This document shows positions 11,794 to 24,335 of a DNA stretch of 64,000 nt, one piece after another. How positions within the stretch are numbered: the stretch's first letter is position 1; every line of letters starts with the position of its first letter. Both the position numbers and the translations under genes were made by a program. Source of the stretch: Terana coerulea (Eukaryota > Basidiomycota > Agaricomycetes > Polyporales > Phanerochaetaceae); contig JAKOGH010000790.1 of NCBI GenBank assembly GCA_024811115.1, forward strand, positions 1 to 64,000, read 5' to 3'. Below the pieces are notes generated by a model. It saw nothing but the letters and a program-made list of their open reading frames with translations, was not told where the DNA came from and searched no databases.

Positions 11794-12811
11794 CTACGGG
11801 TAACAGCAGATTATAACAGTCGAGACGAAGGAGGACCCCTATTCAATGGGCGCCAATGTGATGAAACCTGTCACGAAACCTTATATGCAAATACAAAAGA
11901 AAAAACGCGCCGCGTATTGAGATACAACAGCCAGGAAGTGGGTTGCAAGATACCTGCAAACTATTATTGTCAATGAGGCGCAGAGCACAAGATGTAAAGG
12001 CGAAGGCTGTACAAGATGCGAAAGCGAAGACTGTGCGGAGCGCCCTCATGTACAGCAGATGTCATTATGGAACCTATCCAGCCTGTCATCCGTGCTATGG
12101 CAATGAACCGTCGGCAAGAAGCGTACAAAGAACTCGTCGATGCAAGCCACGGCAGACTACCGTGTAGCGTCGAGTAGAACGCTGCTCGTCAAGGAAATGT
12201 AACCACGAGTAGTTCAACTTTTCTCTTGAGATGAGCATTCGATACATGGCCAGACTTGAGTATGACCCAGAACCAAGGGAGTAGATGATGGCTGGAGTTC
12301 GCGTCAAGCCAAAACCAAAAAGTACTTCGCGTACGTACGTACTCAAAGCTTTCGAGGATGGCTGTCCTTTCGACGTCGCTATTCAACAACTATCGGTCAG
12401 CGCATCGCAGACAATTAAAGAGTCAGTTTTCAACGCACTGTAGATGATTCACAATCAGAAGCACAAATGCCTCAGGTACCTGAAGTACCAGAGTAAAGGC
12501 TTGCCTGAAGATACGCCAGAATATGCTCACTAAAAAGCTAGCGGGTAAGAATTCGCGTCAAGCCATGGGGCCCTGCTTCGATTCCGGACCAGCATTCTGC
12601 TAGCCCAAAGACTGCGAGGATACGACAGCTGCAGGCATGGTAGCAGCGTTGGGGGCAAAGTCCACGAATCCTGCGTCCGCACGCACACGCTACGTCACAC
12701 GTGTAACATTTAGCCAACATGATGACCACTGACGGGAATGGGCTTCATTTCGGAAGCGTGAGGTGTCTCCATGGGATATCGAGCGTGTCGTAAAGTATGA
12801 CTAGGAGTGTT
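11794..12811. other. Intergenic stretch, no supported gene
   Basis: About 1 kb between the kinase start and the duplicated upstream block. Only short overlapping ORFs with no recognisable domains or splice patterns are present. Confidence 0.5.
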
Positions 12812-13273
12812 TTATGTGCAGGCAGTTTAGGCCCAAGTGAGCGTAAGGTGGTTAAATTGAATGTGGCAGCACGGCATGAGTCTGCCTGCGCGGCTAAGTT
12901 GTCGGTATTGATGGCGGCACTGATGGCGGGACTGGCAGGCACAAGTGCTCAAAGTAGCAATTTACTCACACGCCCTCCTACCGCCTGAGGACGAACTTGA
13001 CTCTTGAAATGGCTCTGACCTTCAGCCATTCTCATCACAAGCCACCAGCTCATAGCCACGGTGCCCTGTATATATCGATATCGTACTTTTCTATGTATGA
13101 ACGAGGGAAACGACTCAAGCTATCACGGTACTCTTTCCGCTGAGTAACTGCATCCCGAGCGGACCGACAGCGACCCTTCAAAGCTACTCTTCTTCCACGT
13201 TACGACATACAACTCTACGCCGCTTACCTCTTCCATATACGATCGTAGCTCTCAGCAGACGCAAGCTTTCACT
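12812..13273. repeat. Duplicated upstream region, copy 2 (upstream of dehydrogenase)
   Basis: Partner of 7940-8432. This copy runs right up to the start codon at 13274 and so contains the whole proximal promoter and 5' leader of the dehydrogenase gene. Confidence 0.85.
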
Positions 13274-14764
13274 ATGCCCCAAGAAGATGCAGCTCGGTCC
13301 TCCCCTCTTCCTGCTGCATCGACACGCAGCAGACTGACGCTTATCGCATCGCACTTTAGGTCTGGGGAGAAAGCGAAGGTGGTGGTGTCGAGGTCCTTGG
13401 GTTCAGATGTTATGCCGCTGTTGTTGGAGAGACCGGAGCTCGAGGTACACATCATACGCTCATGCTTCCGGCTGCACTGCTGAGACTCTGAAGTAGGTGG
13501 TAGTTTGGCCAGAAGATAGCGCGTGCGATCGCAAATGGTTCCTCGAAAACATCTCCGGTGCGAGTGGTGTGATCGTCATGTTCTCAGAGCAAGTGCGTCG
13601 AGGGCCCGTGGTTGTTAAGCTCGTTCTGACATGTCCGTTCAGATAAACAAGGAAGTCTTCGAGGCAGGTATGCCACTCTTCATTCTGGGCGATGGCATGA
13701 GATCTGACCTTTCCTTGAGCTGGCCCCAGTCTTCGAGTCATATCCACGATGTCTGTGGGATACGGTACGTGCGTGTACCTTCTCAAGATCTGCGAACTTA
13801 CAGTTCTACTCTAGAGCACATCGACCTCGCCCTGGCGGCGGAGAAGAATGTCAAGGTTGGGTACACACCAGATGTCCTCACGGACGCAGGTAAGCCCGCT
13901 TCCATGATGGTTACACAACACTCGTGACAGGGAATGCATGCAGTCGCCGACATATCTGTGATGTTGGCTCTCATGGCAGGCCGGAACGTTAGGGAAACGA
14001 CGGAACTTGTAGGCAGAGGAGAGGTAAGTCAGTTTTGCCTGCATCATTCAAGGAACTCGCCTCAAGGATTTACAGTGGCCACAAACGGCGTGGGCTCCGT
14101 TCGGATTTTGTGGTCCGCAACTCAGCTCGAACTGGAAATATACAACCCGCACAGTTGGCTTCATCGGCTTTGGACGCATCTCTCAAGCCACACTCGCACG
14201 TCTTGTACCCTTCGGCTTCACTGACTGCGTTTACACATCGAATCCTTCGTCCCCGACCAACCCAGACGCCGATGCCCGCACTGCCCAGAAACACAATCTG
14301 AAATCAGTCCGACGCGTGACTCTCGACGAGCTCGCGGGTGCTAGCGACGTCGTCTTCGTTCTCGCACCGGGCGGCCCGAAGACACACCACATTGTGAACG
14401 AGAACTTCCTGATGAAAATGAAGAACACCGCGGTCCTCGTCAACACTTCTCGAGGATCGCTCGTTGATTCGGATGCGTTGGCCAAGGCCCTGCGGGAGAA
14501 GTGGATCTGGGGCGCCGGGGTCGACGTCGTCGAGGGCGAGCCGAACGTTGGCCTCGATCATCCCCTCGTGAAGGAGCCCAGGTATGGCTGGTCGCTGTCA
14601 GACTGACGACTTTCTCTAATGCGCCCTGTCTCCGCAGATGTGCCGTGCTGCCGCACGTTGGGAGTGCGACCATCGAGACGCGTTTGGGCATGGCGACTTT
14701 AGCGGTTAAGAATCTGCTCACGGCACTGTCAGGAGAGCCCATGCCCGCTGAATTGGTCGGATGA
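13274..14764 (+). CDS. D-isomer-specific 2-hydroxyacid dehydrogenase (glyoxylate/hydroxypyruvate reductase-like)
   Basis: Predicted cytosolic NAD(P)H-dependent reductase of 2-keto acids such as glyoxylate or hydroxypyruvate. About eight exons splice in frame; for example introns at 13445-13496 and from 13593 to 13642. The substrate-binding half contains STMSVGYEHIDLALAAEKNVKVGYTPDVLTDA split by introns. The nucleotide-binding fold has GFIGFGRIS (GxGxxx). The family's catalytic residues are visible: Arg in NTSRGSLVD, Glu in VVEGEP and His in LPHVGSAT. The protein ends MPAELVG with a stop at 14762-14764. The frame is intact throughout. Its promoter is inside a block duplicated upstream of the GST-like gene. 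Confidence 0.92.
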
Positions 14765-15141
14765 AAAGGCCGTACGGTCCGTGGCGTTGCCATGTACATT
14801 ATGAGATGATAGGTACCTCCGTTTCCATCTTACGTGATAACGTACCTGACCCTGTCAATCTTAGCATTTGTAGACCTGTATCACTTTGTTCATCAGACTG
14901 TACTCAATGCGTCACTGACGTGCCCGAGCCACAATTTGAAGGACACTACGCAGCAGTCACGGTAGTGCTGGTGACATTGCTTACTTCTGCGCCCGACATG
15001 TCTCCGATGACTTAGGGAATCAGATGTGAGGTGCAAACTATACTTAGCCATCATTGACTATGCTTCCTTTGGACGCTTTTGGACGCCTTCTACAGTTCAT
15101 AAGCCCCGCAGAGCTTGCTGACGAACAGATTGACCATCGTC

Positions 15142-17657
15142 ATGATTCGACGCTCAGCGCAAGCTCTGGCCGTATGCCTGGGGTTTCATGCTGTCTTGGC
15201 CGCTGAACTTAATGCTTTAGGTCAACGCGGCCTACCGCTAGGTCAGCGTGGAGATGCTTCGGTCCTGGGTGCCAGTGTGGACGAATGGAACTCGCTGAAT
15301 GCCACCGTACAAGGCCGCCTACACCAGACAAAGCCTTTTGAACTACCATGTTTCACATCCTTTGACGGGACGCCGACCACCCGGGACCCGGCTGCTTGTG
15401 CGGTTGCGCAGGAAAACTACACCAGTCCAGTCTTCCGCTCCGAGCACTTTGGGAGCTACATGGTTGTAAGTCAGACGCAGCTCAGACTATCATTAACCCG
15501 CACTGATCGTTTCTGCTCAGTCGCAATGGGAAACATGTCAACCTAACAATACTGGGTGTTTACTGGATGACTCGAACCCCGCAAACCCTCTCGCATTCCA
15601 AGGAAAGGACTGCAAAATAGGCAACCTCTCCCCATTCTATGTGAAGCATTTCACCTCACCGACAGCGCAGACTAGCTCACTATAGTTGCAGATCGACGTT
15701 CAGAACGCTCAAGATATCCAAGCGGCGTTTGACTTTTCGCTTCGAACTGGGGTTCGCCTTGCCGTGAAGAATAAGGGGCACGACTACAAAGGACGTTCGA
15801 GTGGAAAGGATACATTGGGCATATGGGTACGCTGACCGGGTCTTGACGTCCCATAAAATCATGACGCTGATAGGTGGCTAGGTATCGAACTTGAATGCCG
15901 ACGTGGTTCGTTGAACATTCTTGATTCGAAGGGCGATGACTAATCGAACATTGGCAGATGTCGTTAAGCAAAACTTTCAAGCCTGTGAATTGTAAAACTG
16001 AGCACCCTGCCATTACCATCGGCGTAGGTCATTCGTCACCATTACACGGCTTGTGCTGACGAGCGAACATACAGGCCGCCGTGGACATGGAGCAGCTTTA
16101 CGCATTTGCTGACAAGCACAACGTCACTGCGATTGGAGGCTACAGTAGAACCATAGGAACGGGCTACTTCCTGGTAAGCGACCCTCAACCTACTCTGGCG
16201 AGGTCCGTCCGTTCAAGCGGGTTTAGGGCGGCGGTCACAGCATCTTGTCGCCTGTATATGGGCTCGGTGTGGATAGGGTGGTAAGGTTGACGGCAACCAT
16301 TCGATTGCGTTTTTGGCTTAATCCTTTACAGGTACAACTCAAAGTCGTTACGCCAGATGGCCAATTCCGTACCGCAAACGAGTGCCAGAACACCGACCTA
16401 TTTTGGGCACTTCGAGGTGGTGGCGGCAGTGCATTTGGGGTCGTCACGGAGGTGTCCATGCGAGTGGAACCTCAGCTGACCTTGCAAGCGTAAGCTCTTG
16501 GTTCCATGCCCCTAACGAAATGACTGACTATGTGCACAGTGCCATCATCTCATTTCCCGCAAACATATCAGTCCTCTCGGAATGGTACAGTTTGAATATC
16601 AATAATTCGTTGAGATGGGCAAACGAGGGCTGGGGCGGACACCTTTCGGTATGTCCGCAAGTACACCGTCGTCTTGGCAGAGTAGTCTGACTCGTTGTGG
16701 ACAGGGACCGACCATCATACATGTTAACCCACTCTTGAACCATACCGCGGCTCAGGCGTCGATGCAAGTGGCAATTGACTTTGCCGTTAGCCACGGCGGT
16801 ACAGGCATCATCGATGAACTGCCTTCGTGGAACGCGTTCTTCGTCAAGTATGTCATTGCTGCGGAAGTGGTACGTATATCCAAATTCCGTGAGAATACTC
16901 CTGAACCGCCTCTTTCTTTCCTAGCCCGTGGGAACTGAGGTTATGCTTGGTTCGAGGCTCATACCAACGTCGCTATTCACGTCTGAAGAAGGACGTGCTA
17001 ATCTGTCGGCGGCTATCACCAATCTCCTTCCGGTTTCAAGTCCCTACGTTGTCCTTGGAACGCCGTTCCTATTTCCCTACGTGAATGGGACGACGAGTGT
17101 CACCCCTGCATGGAGGAGCTCGATGTGGCACATGAGTAAGTTCTCTTATGACGATTATCTCTGAGCGTCCGCGCTGACTGATCTGCGCATTAGTCGGTGT
17201 CAGAGGGCAGTTCCATTTCAACAGTACCCTGGATGAGCGCAAGTTGCAGTACGAGCAAGTGCATGACCGTATACAGCCCTTCCGGGACCTGAGCCCCGGT
17301 GGCGGAGCCTACTTTGTGAGCTCTCCTCTCGAGGACGCTGGTAAACGATCAATCTAAACACTGCGATCTGTAGAATGAGGGCGATGTCTATGAGCCCAAC
17401 CATGAGCAGGCGTACTGGGGCTCGAACTATGCACGACTCTTGGAGGTCAAGACGAAATAGTGCGTTACCCACGTATTTTCAGACCCTCACGCTCGAACTA
17501 ACGTTTTCTTCATAGCGACCCCCATCACCTCATGGACTGTTGGCAATGCGGTGAGTCTATCCGTCATGCCTCTCCGATATCTAGTTCCTCATCTCTATTT
17601 CAAGTCGGTTGGAAGGGGCCAGCTGATCCGCTGTACTCATGTTATCTTCAGCTCTAA
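15142..17657 (+). CDS. Secreted FAD-linked oxidase (BBE/PCMH type)
   Basis: A secreted flavoprotein oxidase with an N-terminal signal peptide (Met at 15142, hydrophobic [12 protein letters not shown]). An in-frame Met at 15115 would add nine residues. About ten exons splice in frame. The FAD-binding PCMH domain has [13 protein letters not shown], whose His is the usual 8-alpha-histidyl FAD attachment site. In the second attachment motif [18 protein letters not shown] a Tyr stands where bicovalent members have Cys, so FAD is probably held by one bond only. The C-terminus has the BBE-domain signature NYARLLEVK and [16 protein letters not shown]. Related proteins oxidise alcohols, sugars or secondary metabolites; the substrate is unknown. 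The gene appears intact. Confidence 0.9.
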
Positions 17658-18307
17658 GTTCGTTTCGGATTCGGAATGCATCCATATCGGTTTCAAGGTA
17701 TCTTACTGTCCGGGAAGTTTAATACTATTCTTGCTCAAAAGTGCACGTTGTCGGATAATTTCTGTACTTACAACAAAGGGGAATTGATACAAGAGGACGC
17801 GCAGCGTGAAGATAATTCGAGAATCCGCCAAACGGTTCGCCATGATTCAAGTACGTGGGTTTGTGTAGTCGTTCACGTCGTTGATGATAACCTCGTGTAC
17901 AGTCTTCTCGGTTTCAAAGGGAGTTCTAATTAGGATTCCAACGCTCCGCAAGGTAGCCCTTCTGAACATTCCCGCTGTCACATCTCCACCGCCTCGCTGT
18001 CAGAGCTAAACGACTTCGACTTTAAGGTCTCTCTGGCCTCGTCGCCAGCACACCCGCTGTGCGATCACAATTTTCACAGCACCGAGATTAAGGGGTTCCA
18101 CTCCGAGATGGGCGAATCCGCTGCACCCAGCTTAATTCTACATCTCACACATCTATCCAGTATCTGACACGGAATGTTGCGCAATGGAAGAGGATGATTG
18201 TGGCGCATAGATGGCTCGTGCGAAAGCGTCCCTATTATGCAATTTCACTAGCGTTCATAAACATGTCGCGAATGCACCAAGTCAGGAGTGCTCCTCTTCC
18301 CCTCGGC
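17658..18307. other. Intergenic, possible gene remnant
   Basis: Nothing clearly coding. A stretch at about 17990-18165 stays open in one frame (SLSELNDFDFKVSLASS...) but has no start, splice context or recognisable domain, so it may be a relic. No RNA gene was recognised. Confidence 0.4.
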
Positions 18308-20031
18308 ATGGCATCCCCGGCAGACCCAGGTCTCATACAAGTGTTGATCCAAATGTACGTGTGTCCTCTGAAAGACAAAACTACTGTACTTACGCTTGTT
18401 GAGCAGCAAAACGAGCTTGTATAGCTCGACAGCTGTTGCAAGTCAGTACGGTCTTCGCTGTTACATGCATAATCTGCTAAGACATTACAGCTGTCGTGAT
18501 GTATGATTTACGTCGTGACCCTTGACCAGGAGGTCGCTGTCGTTTGGGATAAGCCACTGAATCCAGCCTCTCTGTTGCTTCTCTCCACTCGGTGGACGAT
18601 GATACTCAACTCAGTATTTACGCTCACACCAACCTCATCCAAAGTGAGCGCCATTCCTACTGTGTGCAAAGTAATGCTGACAAAACGTCTGCAACCAGAG
18701 GTAGATTAACTTATCTATGAGTGCACGTCCCAACTGACCAATGGTTGGACAGCTGTCCTGCCATGGTCGTTGGTACACAGGTGTTGACATTAATTGGATA
18801 TGCACAAACTGCCCGTAAGTCCATATGAAATCTTCTGACCGCCACTTGCCATGAAATTGTGCTGATTAGTGTTTGTTATTCCGCAGTGTTCTCTGCACTC
18901 AGAGTTTGCGCAATTTGGAGGAATAACTATCTGGTGTTCGTCGCCGTGCTTACTCTCGCGTGTATGCCAGTGTGGACAAATATGGTAAGACGATGCTCGC
19001 ATTGCATACCAACATTGGTTACTAAGCTCGTCTGTCTCCAGTACAATATCATCCACTCGTCGTATGACTGGATCGACACTCCACTGGTTCAGGTTTGCAA
19101 CCAGACGCTACTATTTTCTGAAGACCGTTATGATATGTGAGTCTGTTTGCGCCCAGCTGCTCAGTTTACTTAGATGCGACCGTAGGCGTAGGTTCTTTCC
19201 CTTTGAAAATTGGCATTTATCACTGTGTATGGGTTGTCATCCTTACAGTTGTCTTCCTCACTCGGGGGTCCTTAATCGCGGCAGACACGCTTGTGCTTGT
19301 GTTGACATGGATCCGGACATTTCGGTTGTGGAGAGATGCTCGGAGATTGAATCAAGCATTCTCAGTGGCTACCTGCCCTTATGGAAGACGGTGCGTCGTC
19401 AGCATGAAGCTAGTTAATTCTCTACTGACGTAATCTAGGGACTGTATATTTTGTGTAAGCTTGACATGTTTCAGCTCTTTCGGCTCCCGCCGTTGCTTAT
19501 GCAGTTACATAGCGTTCTGCTGGCAATGAATCTGGCGCAAATGCTCACATTTAACACAGTAAGTTCATCGCTGACAGCTACCATTTTCCGTATGAACATC
19601 TCATTGTTCGCTAGACGTTGGCGCCGGTCAGCCCTTTCATACAGGGTCTGGTGAGATTCGTTCTACTGTCGTCAAGACCCCCTCTTCCTCGCTGACGTCT
19701 ATCACTTCTGCAGCCGCCTGTGCTGGTCTCTCGGTTCATGCTCAACCTCCGACGAGCTGGTCACGCTCGGTCCGGCCAATCTACCTTGGACAACCCGGAC
19801 GCTGGAGCAACGCTGAACTTTAGAATACCCGTGAGCGTTGTCTGGAACATGGGCGAACCGCTGGAATTTGGCCAGGTGGACGGGCTATCCCATAGCGGTA
19901 GCATGCTTGACGACGGCGCGCAGCGTCCGGAGGATGTAACTATCGAGCTAGCGAAATATCCGGGAGCACCAACAGATGAGAGGAACACGGAGATTGATGA
20001 GGTGCGCTATATGAAGATTACGGTGCTGTGA
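18308..20031 (+). pseudogene. DUF6533-like multi-pass membrane protein, copy 1 (frame breaks)
   Basis: A polytopic membrane protein of the large, uncharacterised agaricomycete DUF6533 group. The domain start is recognisable: VVMYD then VVTLDQEVAVVW and SLLLLSTRWTMILNS. Later helices contain VFSALRVCAIWRNNYLVFV, YHCVWVVILTVVFLT and VLVLTWIRTFRLWRDARR. The C-terminal cytosolic tail ends in SRFMLNLRR and an acidic region. Compared with the intact neighbour at 20601, one extra base follows VVMYD (about 18508-18511) and another precedes the GTVYF exon (about 19377-19381). These are either errors or inactivating mutations. No function is known for the family. Confidence 0.7.
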
Positions 20032-20600
20032 TTCTCGAATTAACGTCGGCATAGGTAGCCCAGGTAGGTGTGCGGAAACAAGTGTGCCGGTGCATGCGTT
20101 GCTCTGGACGATGCATAGGCATCCCGGCCGCAGCCCAAGTATTCACCGGTGGTCAGGTTCCGTGTGAGACGTAGACACGGCGTGTTCGGTTGATCGTGTA
20201 CTCCGTCTCCTTGACATGATCCGCTTCTGCAATTCCATCAAGGATAACGCTAACCTGTGCACTGCATAGCGGCAATGTCAAGATGTCGTTGAAGTGGTAA
20301 GTCATTTGTTCAGCACGAACATTTCCCGTCTCACGGTTTGCGTTTGAGGGCTGTTGACAGCGAGTAAAACGTTTCATTCCGCTGCATAGAACTCATATGA
20401 AGCAAGTCAGTATAGTTGTTCTTCTGTTAGCCTTCTGACTGCCTGTGTCTCCGTTGATGCTGCTTTGACGACACATAGGATATATCGGAGGCTAAGCACT
20501 GCAGTTAGCTGTGCGCTCACTGGTCTACTGTGGCTGTGTGATGGCGTCGCGCTCTAAGCAATCGGTATTTAACTCTCGCCCATGATGGGATGCGCTACTC

Positions 20601-22212
20601 ATGTCGGATTCTCAGCTCGATCCTAGGCTCGCCCAAGAACTCAATGCTTTGTGCGTAACCTAACCTGCAGCATCCGGTTCGCGATTATACCTATATTATG
20701 CAGATCGGCTCAAGTATTCAGCCGTGCCGCGCTATCAGGTCTGTCTAATTCGCGCTGTTGACGTTCATCAGGCTGCGCGTACTAATCACTCGTCTATAGC
20801 GCTGATCTTCTACGAATACATCATTACAGCCTATCAAGAATTCGCTATCGTCTGGAAGCGACCCATTACGGCCATGTCACTACTGCTAGTATCTATTCGT
20901 GGGACGCTTCTCCTTTCAGCTATAGTCACTATGTCGACGCACAATCAGCAGGTGAAGTGCTGAATCTCCGCCTAACACCGAGTTTTTAACACTGACCTCA
21001 CTGCAGAGGTTCGTATGTCTTGGTAGTGCTCATGCCCTTCTGAATAATCTTGCGCGCAGATGCACATCGCTCATGGTCATGATATACGTGACTGGTATCA
21101 TCAACTATGCCCAGGTTGCGCGTAAGTCACATGTATTTCACATTTGTAGGCCATCGTTAACGGAAGGTGATGTAGTGTTCTCAGCGATGCGTGTCTCAGC
21201 GATATGGAACCGCAACCGACCGCTGTTCATCATTATTTTTATTCTGGGATCTATGCCTGCATGGACTCATACGGTTGGTATCCACTTTCTGCCATTATCA
21301 GCTCTAACCACCCAAATGCATCGCAGTATCTGCTTTCCCGCTCAACACATCCTACCGGGTGGATCGACAACATGCCTATATATTGCGATCTCGAGTTCAA
21401 CGTCTCTGACCATCTCGCTCTCATGTACGCTCACACCTACGTCCTCGCCAGTCATGATTCATTACTGACCTTGGCAGAAGCCGTGCGTCCTCCGCTTTTG
21501 CCAGTGAATCGAAGTGACAGAGACCATCCCTAGTTACACTCTTCGAACGAGCCTCTGTTCTGGCGTCCGACGTGCTGGTGCTGGTGCTGACATGGATCAA
21601 GACATACCGGCTTTGGAGAGACGCTAGACGGATTGACTACACCCTTTCAATAAGCACATGCCTCCTGCAAGACGGTAGAGTGATCCCATTTGTATCTTTA
21701 CACTATGCTCAAATCATTGTTCGCAGGCACGATATACTTTGTGTGCGTATGCTGGCGACGACACTTTATCCAGTGTTGTGATTAACCTGGCTGATCCACC
21801 TACAGGTTCCTCCTTGCGCTCAGCCTGACCCAGATGCTGATATCAGAACCGGTCAGTTACATGAACAATACTGCTTCGTATTTACACGTCTGCTGACCAT
21901 GCATGCGTCCGCAGACATTGCGTCCGGTGCTCCCATTCGTAGAGAGTCTGGTAAGCACACCTGACCGTTTGCAATATTTCGCAACGTGATAGTAAATTCG
22001 AACAGCCTCCAATTCTGGTTTCTAGATTCATGTTGAATCTTCGACAAGTCGCCCAACAGGATGGCTCGAAGTCGACTTATGGCGAACAAAGGTCTTCCTA
22101 CATGCCCAATTTCCGGATACCTACAAGTCCTGTGTCAAACATGGCCGAGCCTCTCGATTTTGGAAGAGATGATGCTTTGGAGACGGAAGAATATGCCCCG
22201 GAGGACGAGTAA
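20601..22212 (+). CDS. DUF6533-like multi-pass membrane protein, copy 2
   Basis: Tandem paralogue of the gene at 18308. It starts MSDSQLDPRLAQELNAL, then LIFYEYIITAYQEFAIVWKR, the DUF6533 start motif, in a clean frame. Helices follow with VVFSAMRVSAIWNRNRPLFII, VLVLVLTWIKTYRLWRDARR and FLLALSLTQML. The last exon encodes SRFMLNLRQ and an acidic, probably cytosolic tail ending at 22212. Roughly eight short exons are needed. Topology suggests seven transmembrane helices, but no ligand or partner is known. The two copies keep the same exon plan, so they arose by tandem duplication. Confidence 0.72.
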
Positions 22213-22294
22213 TATTATTCGACATCTCAATTGAAAACTGCATCTCGACAGACATCCCATTGCGCCTGTAGCCCTGTGGCGGCTTCGCACACAT

Positions 22295-22738
22295 CTACCA
22301 GTTCAAGCTCAACCCTGACAAGACGGCGTCGTACATTTCCCACTTCTCCACCACGGACTGCCCCACCGCCTCTTTCAACACCGCAACGACCCAATTCCGA
22401 TGCATGTTCTCCTGTCGGCCTTCGTGCGTGAGCGACACGGGCGTCATGGCCGCTATCCTCTGCAGCTGCTGACGCTGCGCCAGAGAGAGCTCCGCCAGGT
22501 CGTACTCGTTCGTATTTTCGGGGAAGTCCTTGTACGGCATGTCCACGATGGCGACTTGTGCGCTGTCGGGGCCGGCCACGAGCCGGATGGTGCGTCGGCC
22601 CTCGTGCAAGTTCCCGACTTCCCAGGTCAGGAACCACTGGCAGGGCGCGCCGTCGGCAGGCTCGCGTGTCTTGACGACGGCGAGGCGGACAACGGTGGCT
22701 CGGTTTGGGTCCTCGTAGTCCAGGAAGGGTGAAGACAT
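22295..22738 (-). CDS. Unrecognised small protein family, copy A
   Basis: Single-exon gene starting at 22738. The protein (about 147 residues) has a beta-rich look, no signal peptide and no membrane helix. It shares with the copies at 23368 and 25406 an N-terminal DYEDPNRATVV-like segment, a WxxGxxxRxxRL segment and an LAELSLAQRQQLQRIAAMT segment. It is the most diverged of the three and has a shorter C-terminus. I do not recognise a domain; the tandem copies suggest a lineage-specific family. Confidence 0.6.
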   Translation of the reverse strand: MSSPFLDYEDPNRATVVRLAVVKTREPADGAPCQWFLTWEVGNLHEGRRTIRLVAGPDSAQVAIVDMPYKDFPENTNEYDLAELSLAQRQQLQRIAAMTPVSLTHEGRQENMHRNWVVAVLKEAVGQSVVEKWEMYDAVLSGLSLNW

Positions 22739-23269
22739 GGGGGCAAGTCTCTGGTTAGTGGCAGCGAGGAGGGTGGTAGAGTTAAAATTGTGAGGTGATG
22801 AAGAAAAGTAGAGGAGCCTATTTGTGTGGTTCAGACTGGGCCGTGCGCATGTGTACGCGTAACAAAGGGCAAAGTGGCCACAGCGGATGTGCTTTGGCAT
22901 GGCCACTGGCTTGAGTGGCAATGCACGCAAAGCGTGTTTTGGAATAGAGTATAGTATAGTGGCCCTGATATTACAGTTGCAGATCATGATCAATGCGGAG
23001 GTGTGTAGCATCCATAGGATGTTGTAGAAACCCCGATCAGCGAGGCGAGCAAGAGTTCGAGTGAAGTAGTGCTGTAGTTTGATACCCCGACGCGATGAAG
23101 GCCTCCCATTATTGCGACGGTGAGAAGATCTACGAAGCTATTTATTGGCTTAATTGAGAAATGGATACGCAATCCGCTCGCTTTCATTCATGTGTGGCCC
23201 TAGTCTTTGGTCTGTGGCAGAGATCGCACAACATAGAGGTCAACTAGTGACTCGTACCGATTATAGTCG

Positions 23270-24335
23270 TCGTCGAATTGGTGTACAACAACGGCGCCAT
23301 GAATTCTATGGAAAGCTACCCGCTAGCAATGACTTTAATGCCGATTTCTTTAGCCGCCTCATCAATATTATAGCCTCTCCATTATTGCTCGTCCAACCGC
23401 CCCTATCCACATCGGGTCGACTGGCACTACCCACTGTGAATTCCCTGTTGGTCCTCGCGCACCGGTAGACGGGGCACGAACATTCCCGCCATGGATGGTC
23501 CCGCCGCATGTTTCAACACCGATAGGACCCATGCCCCACGAGTGCCCACCTGCCGGTCCCTGGGCAAAGGGGAGCGAGCGTCCTTTCCGCAATGTTCTGC
23601 AGTCGCTGGCGCTGCAACAACGAGAGGACCGCAAGCGGGCACGGGAGCATGCGCTTTGTGGGGACTAGCAGCTCTGAGCTGGCCGTGCCGAGTACGCCGT
23701 ATGTGCCGACGGGGCTGGCTCTGAGCCGCAAAGTGCGGCTGCCTTTCCCGACTGGCCAGGCGAAAAACCAGTCGCCTTCGTGGATGATGATAAAAACGGC
23801 GGTTGGGTGGTTAGGATCTTCGGGGACCAGTGGATTCGATGACATGGCGAATAGGTCTATGTGACTCGTGATAGTAGGACAGGCCTGCTGGTTTAGGGTA
23901 GTAGAAGAAGGGCGTTGGGTTGCAGCGGACTACAGAAGAGCCCGTTCATATATGGCTGAGGTTAGGCGTAGGCCGCACGCATACGCATGATATGAACAAA
24001 CGGCAGGGAGAGGCCTTGGGGTCGCCACGAGTAACAGTTTGACAGTGCACCACCCAGACCACCGCGCATGCTTTGAAAATCCGGTGGCCTCCACCATTTC
24101 TGTTGAAGCGATTGTGATTAAACCACCGCAAGGCAACGTGACGGGACAAATTGGTGATTTGATGGCATGCACTCACCTAAAATTGAAGGACATAGGATGC
24201 TCAAAAGTGGTCAAGTGCCCAGACGCTAGTAACAGCGTCAGGCCCGCAAAGTTTCAAGCAGTGAACCTAAACCACGCTAAAACATAGTGACGACGCGGTG
24301 AAAAGCATTCGTTGCTTGGTTTTCATATTAGTTGG
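23270..24335. repeat. Tandem segmental duplication, unit 1
   Basis: Aligns with 25310-26375 through the downstream flank, the gene and about 450 bp of upstream sequence, including the shared stretch GGTGGCCTCCA...GAAGCGATTGTGA. Unit 1 carries the broken copy B. Confidence 0.8.
23368..23845 (-). pseudogene. Unrecognised small protein family, copy B (two frame breaks)
   Basis: The start at 23845 and the first 100 residues (VPEDPNHPTAVF ... LSLLQRQRLQNIAERTLAP) align with copy C. The frame then breaks near 23560. The next homologous part (AAGPSMAGMF) is in a second frame and the last part (VDPMWIGAVGRAIMERL) in a third. Copy C has one continuous frame across the same region, so copy B has lost coding capacity unless the breaks are errors. 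Confidence 0.65.

Noticed and set aside
17990..18170. 5S rRNA gene
   Set aside because: The stretch ending ACTCCGAGATGGGCG lacks the conserved 5S internal control elements in the right order and spacing.
20153..20377. Minus ORF ending in ADHVKETEYTIN as an extra His-core member
   Set aside because: Only weak resemblance; no signal exon, no paired His residues and outside the array.
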